Below are positions 26,086 to 35,149 of a stretch of 64,000 bases of DNA, in pieces. Position numbers and translations under genes: made by a program. The DNA is taken from the NCBI GenBank assembly GCA_029977865.1, contig JAPOKA010000005.1:1-64000 (forward strand), read 5' to 3'. Under the pieces are notes generated by a model, which saw only the letters and a program-made list of their open reading frames with translations, had not been told where the DNA came from and did no database searches. This DNA is from a bacterium. Its GTDB lineage: Bacteria > Planctomycetota > Phycisphaerae > Phycisphaerales > SM1A02. Numbering within the stretch: position 1 is the first letter of the stretch; each line of letters starts with the position of its first letter.

Positions 26086-27054
26086 GTGGTGAGCGATTCC
26101 TTCTATCGGCCCGAACGCGCCCTTGTCACCGGCGGTGCCGGCTTCATCGGATCCCACCTTTCAGCCGCGCTACTCGCTGCGGGAAGCCGGGTTCGGGTTC
26201 TCGACGATCTCTCCTCCGGCCATCGGCGGAATCTGCCCGAGGGCGTCGAGTTCATCGAGGGCTCGATCGTCGACGAAGACACCGTCGAGTTCACGATGCG
26301 GGGGTGCGATGCGGTCTTCCACCTCGCGGCGGAGGTCTCGGTGCCGAGGACGGTCGAGGACCCCGTGCGGGCCTTCGCCATCAACATGGCCGGGACCGAG
26401 CGAGTGTTTCGCCACGCGGCGGCACACGGGGCGAGCAGCGTGGTCTTCGCCTCGTCGGCCGCGGTGTACGGACCGAGTCCGTCGATTCCGAGCAGCGAGG
26501 ATTCTCCCTTCGAGTGCGCCTCGCCCTACGCGGCGCACAAGGCCTCCGGCGAACTCCTGTTGCAGGCGACAAGCCGTCTCGGGAACTTCCATGCCGCAAG
26601 CCTGAGGTTCTTCAACGTCTTCGGCCCGCGGCAGGATCCCAAGTCGGCCTATGCCGCGGTGATCTCCGCGTTCATGGATGCCGCAGCGAGCGGTCGGCAG
26701 CCGATCGTCTTCGGCGACGGCTCGCAGACCCGCGACTTCGTGCCGGTGGCCAATGTGGTCGAGGCGCTGCGGCGTGCCGCTGATCCGCGACTGGGACTTC
26801 GGGGACGCGCGTTCAACGTGGCGCTCGGCGAGCGGCGAAGCCTGCTCGACCTGCTCGGAGCGCTATCCGCCGTCTCCGGCCGCGATCTGACTCCGGAGTT
26901 GCGTGCTCCGCGGGCAGGCGATGTTCCGCACTCCTGCGCGAAGATCGATCGTGCAGTTTCGGAACTGGGCTTCCGCCCGCAGGTGGGATTCGAGGAAGGT
27001 CTCGCCGCGACCTGGCAATGGGCCTCGGGCGCCGCGGCAGCGGCGGGGGCGTGA
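26086..27054 (+). CDS. NAD-dependent sugar-nucleotide epimerase/dehydratase (extended SDR)
   Basis: 322 aa from a GTG start, with GGAG upstream; a second GTG follows immediately. The NAD loop GGAGFIGSHL lies near residue 16. The catalytic Ser in FASSAAVYG and the YxxxK motif in SPYAAHKASGE are intact. RFFNVFGPRQDPKSAYAAVI resembles UDP-GlcNAc/UDP-Glc 4-epimerases of the GalE/WbpP group, but substrate specificity cannot be fixed by eye. It lies divergent from the tandem GT4 genes and convergent with another GT4 whose stop is 3 bp away, so it probably supplies a nucleotide sugar to this glycan locus. Confidence 0.86.
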   Translation: MVSDSFYRPERALVTGGAGFIGSHLSAALLAAGSRVRVLDDLSSGHRRNLPEGVEFIEGSIVDEDTVEFTMRGCDAVFHLAAEVSVPRTVEDPVRAFAINMAGTERVFRHAAAHGASSVVFASSAAVYGPSPSIPSSEDSPFECASPYAAHKASGELLLQATSRLGNFHAASLRFFNVFGPRQDPKSAYAAVISAFMDAAASGRQPIVFGDGSQTRDFVPVANVVEALRRAADPRLGLRGRAFNVALGERRSLLDLLGALSAVSGRDLTPELRAPRAGDVPHSCAKIDRAVSELGFRPQVGFEEGLAATWQWASGAAAAAGA

Positions 27055-27057
27055 GTC

Positions 27058-28227
27058 TCAACGTCGTTCTTGACTTCGGACGATGCCGCGGCGGTAGGCC
27101 TCGACGCACCGGGTGGCGATCGCCTCCCAGGTGTACTGGGTCTCGACGAGGCGACGGGCGTTGGCTCCGATCGCCGCAGCGCGATTCCGATCGGTCAGAA
27201 AGCCCGTGAGCGCCGAGGCGACCGCTGCCGAGTCGATGGGGACCACCGCCCCGGCCTCATGTTCCGCCACCTCCGGGAAGTTGCACTCGGGTGTGATGAC
27301 CACCGGCAGGCTCGAGGCAAGGGCCTCGAGGATTGAGACGCTGAACCCCTCGTTTCGGCTCGGTTGGGCAAAGCACGCGGCGCCCCTGAGCAGGCCGTAC
27401 TTGCGACTACCGCCCACCTCGCCCACCACATGCACCCGGTCCGCGACGCCGGCCGCCGCGATGCGTTGCTCGAAGTCCTCCGCCGAAGCGCCCCGCGGAC
27501 CGGCCACCACCAGGTGCGGCTCGGGGAGACGATGCGCGACCTCGATGAAGGCATCGGCGAGGATGTCGAGCCCCTTCATGGGCGTGAGTCGGGCCATGAA
27601 GAGGACGTACGGCGCCGAGCCGAGTGCGGGGATCGACCGCCTCGCGTCGTCGGCGTCGGCGTCGGCGAACTCCTCGAGAAAGACGCCGTTGGGAAAGACC
27701 TCGACCTCCGTCCCGAACCCGAGTGCCTCGAGGTGGCCGGCCTCTTGCAGGTTGAGGGCGTGCAGGAAGCTCGCGCCGCGCAGCATCCTTCGGTAGAGCA
27801 GCGCCAGGAACAAGCGCTTCTTGATCCGCTTCTGGGCGAGCGACCACGGATTGAGCGTGCCGAAGGTCTCGACGACGTAGGGGATGCCGTGGCTGCGGCA
27901 CTCCCGCGCTCCCGCGACGATCTCCGGTTCCCACACCCCATGCAGATGAACGATCTCCGGCTTGAGGCGGGCGATGCGCCCCTTCCACGCGGAAAACCGC
28001 TGACTGAGCCCGGCCGGTCGCGGAGCGGTCTCGAGATGGATCATCCGCGAACCGGGAAGCAGATCGACCAGCCCAGCCACCGCGGTGGCGCGGTCGCGCG
28101 GAGGCTCGAGGTGAAGCAAGGTCACCTCGTGGCCGAGGCGAGCCTGCGCTTCTCCGATCCGCAGAGCGACTTGAGGCGGTCCGCCATCGGCGGGATCGAG
28201 CGAGGGAATGACCTGGACGATGCGCAT
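27058..28227 (-). CDS. Glycosyltransferase family 4
   Basis: 389 aa. MRIVQVIPSLDPADGGPPQV is a typical GT4 opening with the acceptor-side glycine loop. EIVHLHGVWEP follows in the first Rossmann unit. The second domain has LFMARLTPMKGLDILADAF, LVVAGPRGASAEDFE and PSRNEGFSVSILEALASSLP, with both Glu residues of the E-x7-E motif present. It is a more canonical GT4 than the tandem paralogues and clearly not part of that duplication. Donor and acceptor are unknown. It shares the 23.6-28.2 kb glycan locus and faces the epimerase tail to tail. Confidence 0.87.
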   Translation of the reverse strand: MRIVQVIPSLDPADGGPPQVALRIGEAQARLGHEVTLLHLEPPRDRATAVAGLVDLLPGSRMIHLETAPRPAGLSQRFSAWKGRIARLKPEIVHLHGVWEPEIVAGARECRSHGIPYVVETFGTLNPWSLAQKRIKKRLFLALLYRRMLRGASFLHALNLQEAGHLEALGFGTEVEVFPNGVFLEEFADADADDARRSIPALGSAPYVLFMARLTPMKGLDILADAFIEVAHRLPEPHLVVAGPRGASAEDFEQRIAAAGVADRVHVVGEVGGSRKYGLLRGAACFAQPSRNEGFSVSILEALASSLPVVITPECNFPEVAEHEAGAVVPIDSAAVASALTGFLTDRNRAAAIGANARRLVETQYTWEAIATRCVEAYRRGIVRSQERR

Positions 28228-28313
28228 CAGGAAGTTCGCGGTGCAGCGTAGGGCGACCGTTCCGATCCCGCCACGCTCCCCAAGGCGATCGTGCGTGGGT
28301 ATGGTCCCCGTCC

Positions 28314-29147
28314 ATGCGCGAGGCCGAAACCGTCCACGATTCGACCGACTCGATGGAGGAGTCGGCGCAGCTCGCCGCCGAGGAGTCCCGTTTCGGCGAG
28401 TCGTTCCGCCGCGAGCACCCGGTGCAGTGGTGGGTGACCCTGATCGGGCCCTTCCTTGCCACCGGCGTCGCGCTTGCGCTGGTCACGGCACTGCACGACC
28501 TCGCGTACCTGCAGCGGCTGCTCGCCACCGCCACCGCGACATTCTTCGTCTTCGGCCGATTCGTGATCCTCGGCGGCGTCGAGTCGGCGTCCGGCGCCGA
28601 CGCGGAGGGTCTCGCGGAGATCCACGCATTCCTCACCCGGGGCGAGCTGTTCACGATGGTGGTGTGGATGGACCTCGCCACCGCGTGCTTTCTCGTCTAC
28701 CACCAGGGATTCCTCTTTCGGCTGCCGTTCCTGGGGCCGCGGCTGCTGGGTCTCGTCGAGGACGGGCGATTCATCCTGCAGGAGCAGCCGTGGATCCGCC
28801 GCGCGACCTTCGTTGGTCTGGTGGTCTTCGTGATGTTCCCGCTCGCCGCGACCGGAAGCGTGGGCGGATCGATCTTCGGCCGGCTGCTGGGCCTCTCGCG
28901 CCCTGCGACGCTGCTGGCGATCTCCCTCGGAAGCGTGCTCGGTTGCGGGGCGATGTATCTCGGTGCCGGCGTGATCAATCGGTTCGTCGATCGCGACGAT
29001 CCCTGGCTCACGGTCGGCGGCATCGCGGTGGTGCTCGGCGTGATCGTGCTGCTCAACTGGCGCTACCGGGCCATGAAGGCGCGGGCCGCGGCGCTGCGGA
29101 GAGAAGCAGGAATCGAGCCCCGCGAGCGATCGCGGGCCTCCGCGTAG
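28314..29147 (+). CDS. Membrane protein, putative small multidrug export family (COG2426-like)
   Basis: 277 aa with about six membrane segments. The stretch FPLAATGSVGGSIFGRLLGL resembles the re-entrant FPLPGTG-type motif of the COG2426/Sm_multidrug_ex family. A second glycine-rich part, LAISLGSVLGCGAMYLG, follows as it does there. The N-terminal 35 residues are acidic and soluble; a Met at 28353 could be the true start. The biochemical role of the family is poorly established, so drug export should not be assumed. The Usp gene begins 52 bp downstream on the same strand, suggesting cotranscription. Confidence 0.6.
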   Translation: MREAETVHDSTDSMEESAQLAAEESRFGESFRREHPVQWWVTLIGPFLATGVALALVTALHDLAYLQRLLATATATFFVFGRFVILGGVESASGADAEGLAEIHAFLTRGELFTMVVWMDLATACFLVYHQGFLFRLPFLGPRLLGLVEDGRFILQEQPWIRRATFVGLVVFVMFPLAATGSVGGSIFGRLLGLSRPATLLAISLGSVLGCGAMYLGAGVINRFVDRDDPWLTVGGIAVVLGVIVLLNWRYRAMKARAAALRREAGIEPRERSRASA

Positions 29148-29199
29148 CATGGCGAGTGGTCTCGGGAGTCGCCCGAGGCGAGTCAGGAAGCCCGAACCC

Positions 29200-30093
29200 A
29201 TGGACACCCTCCGATCGATCCTCGTCGGCATCGACTTCACCAGCGCCTGCAAGGCCGCGCTCGCCGAGGCGGTGCGGATCTCCAAGTGGAACCAGGCCCC
29301 GATCTGCGCCGTGCACGTCATCGAGTCGCTGGTGCTCTCGGATCTGGAAGAGGCGGTGGGCGGCCACGATCCGAACTTCCGTGAGACCGTCCTGGCCGAC
29401 ACCCGTGCCGCGTGGCGCGAGTTCGCGGGAGGGATCTCCGGTGCCGCCAATGTGCCGATCGACCTGCGGATCGCACAGCCCGCGGAGGGGATCGCTGCGG
29501 CGATCGCCGAATACAAGGCCGATCTTGTGGTGATGGGGGTTCGCGGAACCAGCGAAGGCGAGGGTGCGGGAACGCTCGCGACCCACGCGGCCCGCTACGC
29601 AAGCTGCCAGACCCTGCTGGTGCAGCCCGGTCACGCCGGCGGATTCCGCCGCATCGTGGTCGCGGTCGACTTCTCCGAGCCCTCGAGGCATGCGCTCGAG
29701 ACGGCGATGCGGGTGGCGGTGCAGGATGGGGCCGAGGTGCACGCGATCCACATCTACAACCCGCCGTGGTTCCGACTGCACTATCGCTCGTCGACCCCGC
29801 AGGCCACCAGCGACTACCGCAAGCAGTTCCTTGACGGTCTCGGTCGGCGGCTCGAGCAGTTCTGCGATCCTGGCGATCCCGAGGTGCAATGGGTCGCTCC
29901 GAAGTTCCACGTGATCGACCACCGCAGCCACGGCGAGGGAATCGTCGAGTTCGCCCTCGCCCACCAGGCCGACCTGGTGGTGCTGGGGACCCGCGGACAC
30001 ACCAATCTGCGCGACCTGCTGCTCGGAAGCACCGCCGAGCGTGTGCTTCGCAGTGCGCCGTGCTCGATTCTCGCGGTGCCGCCGAACTGTTGA
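29200..30093 (+). CDS. Tandem universal stress protein (two Usp domains)
   Basis: 297 aa made of two Usp domains (about residues 1-145 and 148-297). Each begins with a beta strand ending in Asp (ILVGIDFT and IVVAVDFS). The second has an intact ATP-binding tail, GTRGHTNLRDLLLGSTAERVL, then SAPCSILAVPP. The first is degenerate there (GVRGTSEGEGAGTLATHAA), so only the C-terminal domain probably binds ATP. The MDTLRS start is chosen because the strand begins two residues later; the open frame upstream is rich in Arg and lacks similarity. A general stress role is inferred from family only. Confidence 0.88.
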   Translation: MDTLRSILVGIDFTSACKAALAEAVRISKWNQAPICAVHVIESLVLSDLEEAVGGHDPNFRETVLADTRAAWREFAGGISGAANVPIDLRIAQPAEGIAAAIAEYKADLVVMGVRGTSEGEGAGTLATHAARYASCQTLLVQPGHAGGFRRIVVAVDFSEPSRHALETAMRVAVQDGAEVHAIHIYNPPWFRLHYRSSTPQATSDYRKQFLDGLGRRLEQFCDPGDPEVQWVAPKFHVIDHRSHGEGIVEFALAHQADLVVLGTRGHTNLRDLLLGSTAERVLRSAPCSILAVPPNC

Positions 30094-30120
30094 GTCGCCG
30101 CCTCGCCGGTCGCCGGCGCC

Positions 30121-31401
30121 TTAGGCCTCGACTCTCGCAAGCCCGTTCCGCGAGGGTTCGTGGCTGACGTCGATCGTCAGCGCCCGCTCGAACTCGGCAC
30201 GAGCCGATCCGCGATCGCCCATCGACTCGAAGCAGCGTCCCCGAAGTTCCCGCCTCGGGGCGGAGTCGCCGAAGGTCTCGATGCATCGACCGATCTCAGC
30301 GGCGGCGTCGGCGCCTCGACCGGCCGCAAGCAACGCCTCGGCCATGCACTCGCTGCTCACCGGTTCGTTCGGGAGCTGGTGGCGAAGACGCTCCGCCTCG
30401 ATGACGGCCTCGGTCTGTCGATTCTGGGCGATCATCGCGCGGACCATTCCGATCGACGGTCGGGGATCCCGGGGGGCCAGCGAACTCGCCTCGCGGAACG
30501 CCCGCTCGCCGTCGGCGCCGCGGCCCTGACGAACCCGAAGCTCCCCGAGATTCAGCAGGACGATCACCCGCTCCGGGCCAGGAGTCTCCGCGGCGGACTC
30601 CAGCAACCGCTCCGCCTCGGCCAGTTCGCCTCGCTGCATCAGCAGTCCGGCGAGGTTCGCGGCGGCCATCACGAACTGCGGCGCCGCGGCGACCACGGTG
30701 CGATAGGCGACCTCGGCCTGGTCGAAGCGGCCGAGCATTGCGAGGGCGATTCCGAGATGGAACCTCGCCTCATGCATCGCCGGCGCGAGTTCGAGGGCTC
30801 GCTCCCAACAGGCGATGGCGGTCTCGAGATCCTGCTTGCCGGCGAGCGAGAGTCCGAGCTGGGCCCATGCTTCGGGCCAGTCTCCGCGATGCTCGACCGC
30901 GGCACGAGCCTCCTCGATCGCCGCATCGATGGCGTTGGCCCCGCGCAGGAGATTCACGATCGCGAGGCGGGCCTGCTCCACGCCGCGGTCGCCGGATGCG
31001 GCGCGGCGGAAGGCCTCGATGGCCTCCTCGAGCCGTCCGGTCTGCTGTCGGGCGGCCCCGAGATTGAACCAGGCGGGCCCGAACTCCGGATCGAGCGAGA
31101 CGGTCTTCTCGAACACCGGAACGGCGGCATCGACGCGACCGGTCGCGATCATGGCGACGCCGAGCTGGTACTGGAAGAGCGGATTGGCGTCCTCGAGCTG
31201 GCATGCCCGCTGAAACTGGTCGATCGCGGTGGTGAAGTCCTGCTGCGCGGCGGCCACGAGGCCTCTACCGTGATGTCCGTCCGCTCGGCGCGGTCCTTCG
31301 CACAGCCGAACGAACAGACGTTCGGCGACATCGAATTGTCTTCGCCGCAACGCATCCTGCGCCGCGGCCATCGTTTCATCAGCGGGTGTTGCGTCGCTCA
31401 T
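30121..31401 (-). CDS. TPR-repeat protein
   Basis: 426 aa composed almost entirely of tetratricopeptide repeats (roughly ten or eleven, residues 8-425), for instance QYQLGVAMIATGRVDAAVP and AWFNLGAARQQTGRLEEAI. There is no signal peptide or membrane segment, and no catalytic domain, so it is probably a cytosolic scaffold. It sits 125 bp downstream of the GT41/TPR gene on the same strand. The two may form a unit in which this protein presents substrates to the transferase, which is inference. It is convergent with the Usp gene (27 bp). Confidence 0.85.
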   Translation of the reverse strand: MSDATPADETMAAAQDALRRRQFDVAERLFVRLCEGPRRADGHHGRGLVAAAQQDFTTAIDQFQRACQLEDANPLFQYQLGVAMIATGRVDAAVPVFEKTVSLDPEFGPAWFNLGAARQQTGRLEEAIEAFRRAASGDRGVEQARLAIVNLLRGANAIDAAIEEARAAVEHRGDWPEAWAQLGLSLAGKQDLETAIACWERALELAPAMHEARFHLGIALAMLGRFDQAEVAYRTVVAAAPQFVMAAANLAGLLMQRGELAEAERLLESAAETPGPERVIVLLNLGELRVRQGRGADGERAFREASSLAPRDPRPSIGMVRAMIAQNRQTEAVIEAERLRHQLPNEPVSSECMAEALLAAGRGADAAAEIGRCIETFGDSAPRRELRGRCFESMGDRGSARAEFERALTIDVSHEPSRNGLARVEA

Positions 31402-31526
31402 CGGGATTCCCAGTAGAGGCGCGAGTGTAGCCGAGGCGCCTGGATCGAACGCATCGCAGATGGATCGCGTGTCGGCGAGCCCCGAGCGCGAGGATCAGCC
31501 GCCCCGACTGCCGTCGAGGCCGAACC

Positions 31527-33107
31527 TCACTGCTCGATGGGCGATGGCGGCTCCCCGTCGCACCACCGCCGCCAGGCGGTTCGGAGCGCTCGCTGGAACT
31601 GGTCGACGAATCGTCCGGCATCGAGCAGCGTGGATCGGCTCAATCGCTCGCGGATCTCGGTGCGCTCTGCGCGAAGCTGGTCTCGGCGGTTTGCGGCGGC
31701 GACGGCGACTTCGATGTAGTCGTCGGCCGTGCGGGAGACCCACTGCCCGAGCCCGGCGGAGTGCAGGTGACCCCAGGCGTGGCGTCCCGCGACTCCTCGA
31801 CCCTCCATCGCGACTACCGGAACACCCATCCAGAGGGAGTCGAGGGTGGTGGTGCAGCCGGAGTACGGCCACGGATCGAGAGCGACGTCCACATGGCGAT
31901 AGCTCTCGAGCGTCGATTCGGCGTCGGGGCAGAATCCAAGGTCGATCCGTTCCGCGAGCATTCCTGCCGCGACCAGTCGGGAGCGCAGGCGACTCAGGCT
32001 GGCCGCGTCGCGGAGCATGATGCTGCGAACCAGAATCCTCGAGTCGGGAACCGCGGCGATGATCCGCGACCAGGTGCGCAGGACCTCGTCGGTGAGCTTC
32101 GCGATGTTGTTGAAGGACCCGAAGACGACTCCCGACGATGCGTCCGCGATGCGACTGGTCTCGAGTCGGGCCGGGGGCGCGTGGCAGATGTAGGAATCCG
32201 GTAGTCGGAGCGGTTGTTCGAGGATGTAGCGCTCCGATCCATGGGGCAACTGCCGCGGATCGGCGATGAAGTAGTCCATGGCGGGCACGCCGGAGGTGTT
32301 CGCGTAGCCGTACCAGGTCGCCTGGATGGGAGCGATCCGTCGCGCGAAGGCGAGAAGTCGATGGCCGCCGCTGTGTCCGCTCATGTCGAGGGCGATGTCG
32401 AGGCCGAGGGTGCCGCACAGCGCCTGGACTTCGCCATCACCCTTGCGAGTGATGTCGTGCCAGGTCCTGCAGTGGCGGTGGAGACGGGTCGTGAGCGCGT
32501 CGCCGCCGACCCCGTTGTTGAGAACGTGGATCTCCCACCCCTCCCGCGACAGCGCCGGAAAGAGCGCGTCGAGCAGGAATCCCACCGGATGGTTGCGGAG
32601 GTCGGCGGAGACGAATCCGAGCCGCAGCGGGCGCTCGGGATCGCGCCCGTTCGGCAGGGAGGCCGCTCCGCGGTCGATGGGGAGTCCCTCGCGGTAGACC
32701 AGGTGCTGCCGGTAGACCTCCTCGTCGCCGAGCTCGGGGAGATAGTTGATCGACAACAGTGCGATCGAGAGCATCTCGCGGTCGCCGGTTCTCGCGTGTT
32801 CGGCCTTGGCGACGGCATGCGCCTCCGCGGGATCTCCGGCCCGAAGGAGCGCCTTGGCGAGATTGCCGTGTGCAGGCGTCGAGTCCGGCAACGCGGCGAC
32901 GCACTTTCGAAGCCACTCCGAAGCCTCGCGAAATCGATGAGAATCGAACAGGAGGTTGCCGAGATCGAACGCGAGTCGCGGGTCGAACTGCGCCTCGAGG
33001 GAACGCTGCATGAGCTCAGCGGCTTCGTCCCGTCGTCCCATGGCCGCGGCGAGCCGCGCCGCCGATGAGAGACTTGGAGGGTTGGTCGTCACGTCGATCG
33101 GATCCAT
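31527..33107 (-). CDS. TPR-containing O-GlcNAc transferase-like protein (GT41, SPINDLY type)
   Basis: 526 aa. A short TPR region (about residues 10-140) precedes a GT41 catalytic domain. Family blocks are RLGFVSADLRNHPVGFL, LDMSGHSGGHRLLAFARR, IQATWYGYANTSGVPAMDY, FGSFNNIAKLT and DPWPYSGCTTTLDSLWMGVP. GT41 enzymes transfer GlcNAc or fucose to Ser/Thr of proteins; bacterial targets are rarely known, flagellin and adhesins being examples. No signal peptide is present. The number of TPRs is smaller than in eukaryotic OGT, and the separate TPR protein downstream could compensate. The start at 33107 is an ATG with no clear ribosome-binding site. Confidence 0.9.
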   Translation of the reverse strand: MDPIDVTTNPPSLSSAARLAAAMGRRDEAAELMQRSLEAQFDPRLAFDLGNLLFDSHRFREASEWLRKCVAALPDSTPAHGNLAKALLRAGDPAEAHAVAKAEHARTGDREMLSIALLSINYLPELGDEEVYRQHLVYREGLPIDRGAASLPNGRDPERPLRLGFVSADLRNHPVGFLLDALFPALSREGWEIHVLNNGVGGDALTTRLHRHCRTWHDITRKGDGEVQALCGTLGLDIALDMSGHSGGHRLLAFARRIAPIQATWYGYANTSGVPAMDYFIADPRQLPHGSERYILEQPLRLPDSYICHAPPARLETSRIADASSGVVFGSFNNIAKLTDEVLRTWSRIIAAVPDSRILVRSIMLRDAASLSRLRSRLVAAGMLAERIDLGFCPDAESTLESYRHVDVALDPWPYSGCTTTLDSLWMGVPVVAMEGRGVAGRHAWGHLHSAGLGQWVSRTADDYIEVAVAAANRRDQLRAERTEIRERLSRSTLLDAGRFVDQFQRALRTAWRRWCDGEPPSPIEQ

Positions 33108-33237
33108 GGGCCGCGCCGGTTGCGGTCATCGGGACTGTGGCGCTCCGTAGCCAGACTCTACGCGGTGCCGCTCCCGGCTGCGGGGGTGCTCGCCGCGGAA
33201 GGGTGCCGAGCGTCGATTCGTGCATCGACGCCCCTCT

Positions 33238-34176
33238 TCATCGGTGGCGTGGAGTTCCCGATCCCGACCGCCCCGATGGAGTGCGATCCTTCCGCATGAT
33301 GAAGAGGTAGTTGAAGCCGCGGAGGAAGAAGTTCTGCTCCTCGGCGGCGCGGCGCCAGTTGCCCTTCTCGAGCTTGGCGTTGTGCCGCACCACCGCGACG
33401 ATGTCGATGGGCTCGAAGCGTTCACGAAGCAGACGGAAGAGCTCGAACCCGATCGGCATGAAGACGCCTTCCCCGGGTGCGGCGCCGCGGGTGCGACGGT
33501 AGGAGTCGCTGACGTAGAGCCCGAGGTGGCGGCCGGGCTTCAGCACGCGATGAAGCTCATCGATCACCCCTCGCATCGCCTCGTAGTAGGCCTTGCCGCG
33601 GTCTGCTCCGCCGGCATCGAGCCTGCCGATGCAGCGCGGATCGTCGGAGTACTCGACGTGGGTCGAGTAGGGCGGGTCGACGAAGGCGAAGTCGGCGACC
33701 GCATCCTCGAGCGGGAGCTTGCGGGCGTCGGCGCGGAAGATGTCCGGCCGGGTCGGACGCAGGTCGTAGCCGAGCGCCCGTCGCCCGAGGTCTCGCGCGA
33801 CGTCGAGACTCGTGCCGCTGCCGGCCATCGGATCGACGCAGAGGCTCTTCGGCTTCGTGTACCGCTGCAGGAGCTGCCAGATCACCCACGATGGCGTCGC
33901 GCCGACGTAGCCGCGGTCGCCCTGCATGTTGCGATCGCGGCGAGCCGGGGCGCGGCGGGCCGACTCTTCGGCGCAATCGATCGCCCCTGCCGCGGCGGGC
34001 TCGACCTCGACCTCGGCAGGATCGGGCGCCTCGATCGCCTTGGCGTCGTAGTGCTGGCTCGGATACTCCCAGAGCGTGGTGACCGCGATCGCCAGCGGCG
34101 GCCGCTTTCCCGGCGCCGGACCCGAGGTTCTTCCGGCGGGTCCGCTGCGTTGGGCTCGAGAGTGCGGGCGAGGCAT
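33238..34176 (-). CDS. DNA methyltransferase (DPPY type), apparently solitary
   Basis: 312 aa. The SAM-binding motif I is VDPMAGSGTSLDVARDLGR (about residue 114 on), and the catalytic motif IV is FVDPPYSTHVEYS (about residue 166 on), typical of N6-adenine or N4-cytosine amino-methyltransferases. Motif I precedes motif IV with little between them, so the target-recognition part probably lies in the last 130 residues (order like the gamma class). The N-terminal 30 residues are basic and Pro-rich. No restriction endonuclease or specificity gene is visible beside it, so a regulatory or orphan enzyme is likely. An RNA target cannot be excluded. Confidence 0.75.
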   Translation of the reverse strand: MPRPHSRAQRSGPAGRTSGPAPGKRPPLAIAVTTLWEYPSQHYDAKAIEAPDPAEVEVEPAAAGAIDCAEESARRAPARRDRNMQGDRGYVGATPSWVIWQLLQRYTKPKSLCVDPMAGSGTSLDVARDLGRRALGYDLRPTRPDIFRADARKLPLEDAVADFAFVDPPYSTHVEYSDDPRCIGRLDAGGADRGKAYYEAMRGVIDELHRVLKPGRHLGLYVSDSYRRTRGAAPGEGVFMPIGFELFRLLRERFEPIDIVAVVRHNAKLEKGNWRRAAEEQNFFLRGFNYLFIMRKDRTPSGRSGSGTPRHR

Positions 34177-34350
34177 GGGACGAGTCTACGGGGCTATCGC
34201 GGATCTCGTGGTCCGGAAGATTGCCGGGCGATGGCAGCGCGCGATCCGGAATGCCGTGGTGGGCGTGTCCCAACGCCCTTCGCCGCGGAGTCTTCGTCGA
34301 CGCATCCAGCAATGCCATGCGGACTCATTGGTCCACGCGGAAGCCCCATG

Positions 34351-35007
34351 TCACGATGGAGCCGCGGCCATCGCCCAGACCTGAATCGGATACTCCGGGT
34401 CGTTCCGCAGGGAGTGGAGGCCTCGCACATAGATCGGCCAGCGGCTCCTGAGGTTGGCTTTCACGCACGATCGATTGCCCCAGCTTGCGGTTCGGATCCC
34501 CTCAGGCGGAAAGCCGCAGTCTTCTAGGAAGTAGCGAAGTCCCGACTCGGTCCATCTCGAGCAGTCCAGTGGGCACGCGTGGATCTTGACCAAGAACGGG
34601 GTGGCGATCAGGAATCGGCCGCCCGGCCGGAGCATCGCAAGGACGTTTCGAGCGGCGCGATAGGGATATGGGACGTGCTCGAAGACTTGCTCGGCAATCA
34701 CAAGATCGAACTGATCCTCAAGGCGATCCGCGCACACATCGAACTCGGGGAAGTCGACGCCTCGGTGGCTCCGGAAGTAACCATGTCGCGGCCAGCTTTC
34801 GCCCGAGATCTCCAGTGCATCGAGCGACTCCGGCTTCAGTGCATCGACCCACTCGCGAATCGTTCTGTTCAGCACGACTCGCTGCCACTGCTCGTGCGGC
34901 TTGGCATCTCCCGCGAGGATCCTCGCTGCCTGTACGAACTGCCGTCCTCCTGGGATTGAGGAGACGCGACGTGCCAAGACGGAGCGAAGAGGAAGACGTC
35001 GGCTCAT
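34351..35007 (-). CDS. Class I SAM-dependent methyltransferase
   Basis: 218 aa from the Met at 35007; the frame is open to an ATG at 35088, but the extra 27 residues look non-coding. The core has LDALEISGESWPRHGY, with a Gly-containing SAM loop that is degenerate. It continues with FDLVIAEQVFEHVPYPYRA and NVLAMLRPGGRFLIATPFL, the typical post-I motifs of Methyltransf_11/12 enzymes. Such proteins in glycan loci often methylate sugars, but no direct context supports this here. By eye the gene and its flanks are less GC-rich than neighbours, which could reflect recent transfer. About 170 bp on its downstream side hold no gene. Confidence 0.75.
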   Translation of the reverse strand: MSRRLPLRSVLARRVSSIPGGRQFVQAARILAGDAKPHEQWQRVVLNRTIREWVDALKPESLDALEISGESWPRHGYFRSHRGVDFPEFDVCADRLEDQFDLVIAEQVFEHVPYPYRAARNVLAMLRPGGRFLIATPFLVKIHACPLDCSRWTESGLRYFLEDCGFPPEGIRTASWGNRSCVKANLRSRWPIYVRGLHSLRNDPEYPIQVWAMAAAPS

Positions 35008-35149
35008 GGAGAAAGACCGCGGAAGCTGCCCGATTTGAAATCGCCCACCCCGGAGCACATCGGATCCAAAAGGCTCGAACTGCAGCAAATCCCTCGGCCG
35101 CGTGGTCTGCGGATGCCGAATTGTGTCGGGGGTCGGCTCGAAAACGAGG

